NCBI GenBank assembly: GCA_004144935.1
Contig: SDZP01000139.1
Span: 1-8,516 of the forward strand
Reading direction: 5' to 3'
DNA length: 8,516 nucleotides
From: Caulobacteraceae bacterium
Lineage (GTDB): Bacteria; Pseudomonadota; Alphaproteobacteria; Caulobacterales; Caulobacteraceae
Shown here: positions 5,627-8,516 of the stretch, piece by piece
How the letters are laid out: every line of letters starts with the position of its first letter
How positions within the stretch are numbered: position 1 is the stretch's first letter
The notes under the pieces: generated by a model
What the model saw: only the letters and a program-made list of their open reading frames with translations
What the model was told of the DNA's origin: nothing
Databases searched by the model: none
Translations under genes and position numbers: made by a program

Positions 5627-5846
5627 TGGCCTCTAGCCTGTCGAACTTGAAATCCGCCGGCAAGCGACCTCGGTATTTCCGGAGACGAGCCAACAGCTGT
5701 TCTCTTGAGGGCTTGTTCTCGATTTCCAGAGCGCGCGCGCCGGCGACATGGACGTCGACGTCGTCGCCCTCCTTGAGGTCCATGGCCTCGACCACGGTTG
5801 CGGGCAACCTCAGGGCAAGGCTGTTGCCCCATCTCGCGACACGCAT
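5613..5846 (-). CDS. vapB: VapB-type antitoxin, AbrB/SpoVT (MazE-like) fold (second module)
   Basis: A 77-residue protein beginning MRVARWGNSLALRLPATVVE, a textbook AbrB/MazE DNA-binding start, followed by DLKEGDDVDVHV. The C-terminal toxin-binding part is helical and basic-aromatic (REQLLARLRKYRGRLPADFKFDRLEANARR). It should bind the vapC2 product and the palindrome just upstream. Two adjacent ATGs exist (5849 and 5846). GGAGG at 5856-5852 is only 2 bases from the first but 5 bases from the second, and relatives usually begin M-R/K-V, so I use 5846. The stop is inside the toxin gene. hemF ends 54 bases upstream on the same strand, so some transcription may also come from hemF. Confidence 0.9.
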   Translation of the reverse strand: MRVARWGNSLALRLPATVVEAMDLKEGDDVDVHVAGARALEIENKPSREQLLARLRKYRGRLPADFKFDRLEANARR

Positions 5847-5851
5847 CATCG

Positions 5852-5856
5852 CCTCC
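5852..5856 (-). promoter_or_regulatory. Ribosome binding site that decides the vapB2 start
   Basis: GGAGG read on the minus strand. Its spacing is 2 bases to the ATG at 5849 and 5 bases to the ATG at 5846, so the second ATG is favoured. It is immediately downstream of the operator palindrome, which ends two bases away. Confidence 0.65.
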
Positions 5857-5857
5857 A

Positions 5858-5882
5858 GATATACATCGCTAGAATGTATATC
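5858..5882 (-). promoter_or_regulatory. vapBC2 operator: 25-base inverted repeat
   Basis: GATATACAT (5858-5866) and ATGTATATC (5874-5882) are perfect 9-base inverted arms around a 7-base centre. The site lies directly upstream of the ribosome site of vapB2 and 18 bases after the hemF stop. It is far more AT-rich than its surroundings and has the TATAC core also found in the vapBC1 operator. Autorepression by the antitoxin or VapBC complex is inferred. A TATACAT or TATATC element within it could serve as a -10, but I see no convincing -35. Confidence 0.7.
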
Positions 5883-5900
5883 ATCTTCGACCGCCCCAGA

Positions 5901-6773
5901 CTACGGCCACTTCACCGTCGGCGGCATGGAGCTGAGGATCGATTCGACGTTCCCCCCTGTCTTCAACCCGAACATCGTGCCGCGGTCGTAGAGCAGGTTG
6001 AACTCCACATAGCGCCCGCGCTGGATCAGCTGCTGATCGCGCTCCTCGGCCGTCCAGGGCTCGGCCATGCGCGTCTCGGCGATGGCGGGATAGCTGTCCA
6101 GGAAGGCCTCGCCGACGGCCTGGGTGAAGGCGAAGTCGCGGTCCCAGTCGCCGCTGTCGTGATGGTCGTAGAAGATGCCGCCGATACCGCGGGGCTCGTT
6201 GCGGTGCGGCAGGAAGAAGTACTCGTCGCACCAGGCCTTGTACTTGGCGTGCCAGTCCGGATCGAAGCGGTCGCAGGCGTCCTTGAAGGCGGCGTGGAAG
6301 GCGATGGCGTCCGGGAAGGCCTGGTCGCGCTGGTAGCCCAGCAACGGCGTCAGGTCGGCTCCGCCGCCGAACCAGCCCTTGGTGGTGCAGATGAAGCGGG
6401 TGTTCATGTGCACGGCCGGGACGCGCGGGCTGTGCATATGGGCGATCAGCGAGACGCCGGTGGCGAAGAACCGCGGGTCCTCCTCGGCGCCCGGCATGGT
6501 CTTTGCCATCTCCGGGGTGAAGGCGCCGAACACCAGCGAGGTATGCACCCCGACCTTCTCGAAGAAGCGGCCATGCATCATCGACATCACCCCGCCGCCG
6601 CCGGCCGGTCGGTCCCAGGGCTTGCGCACGAAGCGGCCGGGCTCGCCCGGGTACAGATCGGCCGGGGCCGCGTCCTCGAGCGCCTCGAACCGGGCGATGA
6701 TCCGGTCGCGCAGGCCCTCGAACCAGCCGCGGGCCAGTTGCTTCCGATTCTCAAGTAGAGCGGCGTTTTCCAT
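5901..6773 (-). CDS. hemF: Oxygen-dependent coproporphyrinogen III oxidase
   Basis: A 290-residue enzyme that oxidatively decarboxylates coproporphyrinogen III to protoporphyrinogen IX in aerobic haem synthesis; it acts in the cytoplasm as a dimer. It is identified by GGGVMSMMHGRFFEKVGVHTS (59-79), HMNTRFI (122-128), GGGADLTPLLGY (137-147), and the full family signature at 179-203 (K179, W181-C182, H190-R191, E193, R195-G196 and the GGIFYD end). The C-terminal YVEFNLLYDRGTMFGLKTGG (255-274) is also typical. Length is normal for bacterial HemF. The ATG at 6773 has AAAGG about 8 bases upstream. It is transcribed away from petAB and towards vapBC2. Placement beside haem-dependent respiratory genes suits its role. 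No oxygen- or iron-responsive operator was recognised upstream. Confidence 0.97.
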   Translation of the reverse strand: MENAALLENRKQLARGWFEGLRDRIIARFEALEDAAPADLYPGEPGRFVRKPWDRPAGGGGVMSMMHGRFFEKVGVHTSLVFGAFTPEMAKTMPGAEEDPRFFATGVSLIAHMHSPRVPAVHMNTRFICTTKGWFGGGADLTPLLGYQRDQAFPDAIAFHAAFKDACDRFDPDWHAKYKAWCDEYFFLPHRNEPRGIGGIFYDHHDSGDWDRDFAFTQAVGEAFLDSYPAIAETRMAEPWTAEERDQQLIQRGRYVEFNLLYDRGTMFGLKTGGNVESILSSMPPTVKWP

Positions 6774-6844
6774 GCGCCGACCTTTTACAGCCTGTTGCTC
6801 GCGCGTCCATGCGGGGTCGCGCGACCTTTTCGGTCCAAGGCCGG

Positions 6845-6872
6845 TTGAAAAAGGGCCGGGTAGGTTCTAAGC
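6845..6872 (+). promoter_or_regulatory. Possible promoter of the pet (bc1) operon
   Basis: TTGAAAA (6845-6851) and TTCTAAGC (6865-6872), with 13 bases between, resemble the Caulobacter housekeeping promoter layout (TTGACGS, 10-14 bases, GCTANAWC), with mismatches in both elements. It would give a 5' leader of roughly 140 bases before the GTG start of petA. The assignment is weak and made by eye. Confidence 0.3.
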
Positions 6873-7000
6873 GATCCGGCCACGGGACCTTGCTGGGGCG
6901 GCCCGTCGAATCGCGTGCGCCTGCCGTACGCTTTGCGGCAGCCGACGCAGCGCCCGGGATTTTTCCTCAGGCCGACCCCTCCCTTGGGCCGGCGATTGCG

Positions 7001-7008
7001 AAGGGTGA
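7001..7008 (+). promoter_or_regulatory. Ribosome binding site that decides the petA start
   Basis: AAGGGTGA lies 7 bases before GTG at 7016 and is the only good Shine-Dalgarno-like sequence in the open frame upstream of the Rieske twin-arginine region. It supports GTG initiation and a 180-residue product rather than the 249-residue product from the ATG at 6809. Confidence 0.65.
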
Positions 7009-7015
7009 CCTGCAG

Positions 7016-7558
7016 GTGGCCGACAGCGCCGTTCATTCCACGGAAGCCGGGGACGACCCCTCCCGGCGTGACTTCATCCATATTGCGGCCATCGCCGCCG
7101 CCGGCGGTGCCGCCGCGGCGGTCGCCTGGCCGCTGGTGACCCAGATGAACCCCTCGGCGGACACCCTCGCCCTGGCCAGCGTCGAATACGACCTGACCAA
7201 GATCGAGGCCGGCCAGCAGGTGACCATCAACTGGCGCGGCAAGCCCCTGTTCATCCGCAACCGCACCCAGGCCCAGATCGACGCCGCCGTCCGCGACGAC
7301 AGCGCCGTCCTCAAGGATCCGCAGGCTGACGCCCAGCGCCACAAGGAAGGCAAGGCCCAGTGGCTGGTCCTGATCGGCAGCTGCACCCACCTCGGCTGCG
7401 TGCCCACGGTCGGCGGCGGCGATTACGGCGGCTGGTTCTGCCCCTGCCACGGCTCGACCTACGACACCTCCGGCCGCATCCGTAAGGGCCCCGCGCCCAA
7501 GAACCTCGTGGTTCCGGACTACGCCTTCCTTTCCGACACCAAGGTCAAGATCGGCTGA
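7016..7558 (+). CDS. petA: Ubiquinol-cytochrome c reductase Rieske iron-sulfur subunit
   Basis: A 180-residue Rieske protein of the cytochrome bc1 complex. It takes the first electron from ubiquinol at the Qo site and passes it to cytochrome c1 on the periplasmic side. The N-terminus has a twin-arginine signal-anchor (PSRRDFIHIAAIAAAGGAAA, R17-R18) that remains as the single membrane helix. The 2Fe-2S ligands are C123 and H125 in CTHLGC and C142 and H145 in CPCHGS; C128 and C144 form the stabilising disulfide. The GYGG-like segment (GGDYGGWFCPCHG) and the KGPAPKNLVVP Pro loop are present. I start at GTG 7016 on the basis of the ribosome site and normal family length. The cytochrome b ATG follows 2 bases after the stop, indicating an operon, presumably continuing to cytochrome c1 beyond the window. 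Confidence 0.95.
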   Translation: MADSAVHSTEAGDDPSRRDFIHIAAIAAAGGAAAAVAWPLVTQMNPSADTLALASVEYDLTKIEAGQQVTINWRGKPLFIRNRTQAQIDAAVRDDSAVLKDPQADAQRHKEGKAQWLVLIGSCTHLGCVPTVGGGDYGGWFCPCHGSTYDTSGRIRKGPAPKNLVVPDYAFLSDTKVKIG

Positions 7559-7560
7559 CG

Positions 7561-8516
7561 ATGAGCGGACATTCCACTTACGAGCCGAAATCCGGCATCA
7601 CCCGCTGGCTTGACCAGCGCCTTCCCGTCACCCGCCTGGTCTGGGACAGCTTCGTCGACTATCCGACGCCGCGGAACCTGAACTACTGGTGGACCTTCGG
7701 GGGCATCCTCAGCCTCTGCCTGGGCGTGCAGATCATCACCGGCATCGTGCTGGCGATGCACTACACCCCCTCGGCCAGCGGCGCCTTCGCCTCCGTCGAG
7801 CACATCATGCGCGACGTGAACTACGGCTGGCTGCTGCGTTACACCCACGCCAACGGGGCCTCGATGTTCTTCATCGCGGTCTACCTGCACATGTTCCGTG
7901 GGCTGTATTACGGGAGCTACAAGCCGCCGCGTGAGGTCCTGTGGATCCTCGGCTGCGTCATCTATCTGCTGATGATGGCCACCGCCTTCATGGGCTACGT
8001 CCTGCCCTGGGGCCAGATGAGCTTCCACGGCGCGGTCGTGATCACCAACATCATCGGGGCCATCCCGGTGATCGGCGGACCGGTCCTGACCTGGCTGCAA
8101 GGCGGCTTCGCCGTCGACAACGCCACGCTCAACCGCTTCTTCTCGCTGCACTACCTGCTGCCCTTCATGATCGCCGGCGTGGTGATCCTGCACGTCTGGG
8201 CCCTGCACGTGGTCGGACAGAACAACCCGACCGGCATCGACCCCAAGTCGAAGGCCGACACCGTCCCCTTCACCCCGTACGCGACGGTGAAGGACGGCTT
8301 CGCGATGAGCCTGTTCCTGGTCCTCTTTGCGCTGTTCGTCTTCTACATGCCGAACGCCCTGGGCCATGCCGACAACTACATCGAGGCCAACCCGCTTGTG
8401 ACCCCGGCGCACATCGTGCCCGAATGGTACTTCCTGCCCTTCTACGCCATCCTGCGCGCCGTGCCGGACAAGGTGATGGGCGTGCTGGCCATGTTCGGCG
8501 CCATCGGCGTGCTGTT
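7561..8516 (+). CDS. petB: Ubiquinol-cytochrome c reductase cytochrome b subunit, N-terminal part (runs off right edge)
   Basis: The first 318 residues of cytochrome b, the membrane core of the bc1 complex that binds two b haems and both quinone sites. Helix B has H96 and H110 and helix D has H197 and H211, each pair 14 residues apart as required for haems bL (H96/H197) and bH (H110/H211). The Qo-site PEWY motif is at 287-290 (IVPEWYFLPFYAILRAVP), and the cd1 region reads LPWGQMSFHGAVVITN. Here the position that is usually Trp (MSFWGAT or MSHWGAT in most bc1 complexes) is His156. The ATG at 7561 lies 2 bases after petA with no good ribosome site of its own, so translation is probably coupled. 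The rest of the gene lies outside the window. Confidence 0.97.
   Translation, partial: MSGHSTYEPKSGITRWLDQRLPVTRLVWDSFVDYPTPRNLNYWWTFGGILSLCLGVQIITGIVLAMHYTPSASGAFASVEHIMRDVNYGWLLRYTHANGASMFFIAVYLHMFRGLYYGSYKPPREVLWILGCVIYLLMMATAFMGYVLPWGQMSFHGAVVITNIIGAIPVIGGPVLTWLQGGFAVDNATLNRFFSLHYLLPFMIAGVVILHVWALHVVGQNNPTGIDPKSKADTVPFTPYATVKDGFAMSLFLVLFALFVFYMPNALGHADNYIEANPLVTPAHIVPEWYFLPFYAILRAVPDKVMGVLAMFGAIGVL

Larger units (their letters stand above)
6774..7015. other. Divergent intergenic region between hemF and petA
   Basis: This 242-base gap must hold the promoters of both hemF (minus) and petA (plus). The plus-strand frame of petA is open back to an ATG at 6809, but that extension has no family sequence and no ribosome site, so I treat it as non-coding. 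I found no clear Fnr-like or other dyad, no RNA gene and no terminator. The only promoter-like pair seen is the one listed at 6845-6872. Confidence 0.6.

Noticed and set aside
5858..5882. Reading the palindrome after hemF as an intrinsic terminator
   Set aside because: The stem is AU-rich and has no following U tract; its position before a ribosome site fits an operator better.
5748..6758. 336-codon plus-strand open frame
   Set aside because: Antisense shadow of hemF and vapB2, with no recognisable domain.
6809..7015. 69-residue N-terminal extension of the Rieske protein
   Set aside because: No ribosome site at the ATG, no similarity to Rieske N-termini, and the normal length is obtained from GTG 7016.
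7519..8412. 297-codon minus-strand open frame
   Set aside because: Antisense to cytochrome b; His/Asp/Val-rich low-complexity translation typical of a shadow frame.
1..8516. CRISPR arrays, tRNA/rRNA genes, IS elements, att sites
   Set aside because: No regularly spaced repeats, cloverleaf-like segments, transposase or integrase sequence, or terminal inverted repeats were seen on either strand.

Overview
This window looks like a chromosomal segment of an aerobic, high-GC alphaproteobacterium. Caulobacterales (Caulobacter, Phenylobacterium or Brevundimonas-like) is the best guess, from the overall coding style, a DUF1285 / CoA-type Nudix / CCA-adding enzyme gene order of the kind I recall from alphaproteobacteria, and an alphaproteobacterial three-gene-type bc1 operon. 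The assignment is inferred; no rRNA or other taxonomic marker is present. Coding density is very high and nearly everything is recognisable housekeeping.

Layout. The left end (1-949, minus strand) carries the 5' part of a zinc-free MDR quinone oxidoreductase and, upstream of it, a GFA/CENP-V-type zinc protein. Only 36 bases away and divergent is a small antibiotic-biosynthesis-monooxygenase (ABM) fold protein, followed on the plus strand by a DUF1285 gene translationally coupled (4-base GTGA overlap) to a CoA-pyrophosphatase-type Nudix hydrolase. A complete vapBC toxin-antitoxin module (2554-3180) with its own promoter and operator sits between the Nudix gene and the tRNA CCA-adding enzyme gene (3231-4490). 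Next comes an exported protein with two CXXCH haem-binding sites (4560-5222). It converges on a second, different vapBC module on the minus strand (5219-5846), and the two genes share a CTAG that supplies both stop codons. Upstream of that module on the same strand is hemF (5901-6773). A 242-base gap separates hemF from the divergent petA-petB genes (Rieske protein and cytochrome b of the bc1 complex), with cytochrome b running off the right edge.

How the genes fit together. The right half has a haem and respiration theme: oxygen-dependent coproporphyrinogen oxidase makes haem precursor, the bc1 complex uses haem b and a 2Fe-2S centre, and the diheme protein is a periplasmic electron carrier or subunit of unknown partner. 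The centre is tRNA 3'-end maintenance and CoA-nucleotide turnover interrupted by a toxin-antitoxin cassette. The two vapBC modules differ in protein sequence but both have AbrB-fold antitoxins, PIN-domain toxins and TATAC-rich palindromic operators.

I found no CRISPR array, tRNA, rRNA, insertion sequence or convincing intrinsic terminator. Nothing here clearly amounts to a previously undescribed system. The observations most worth a second look are the paired vapBC cassettes with their operators, the orphan diheme protein, a 26-base near-duplication inside the Nudix gene, and a Qo-site substitution in cytochrome b.
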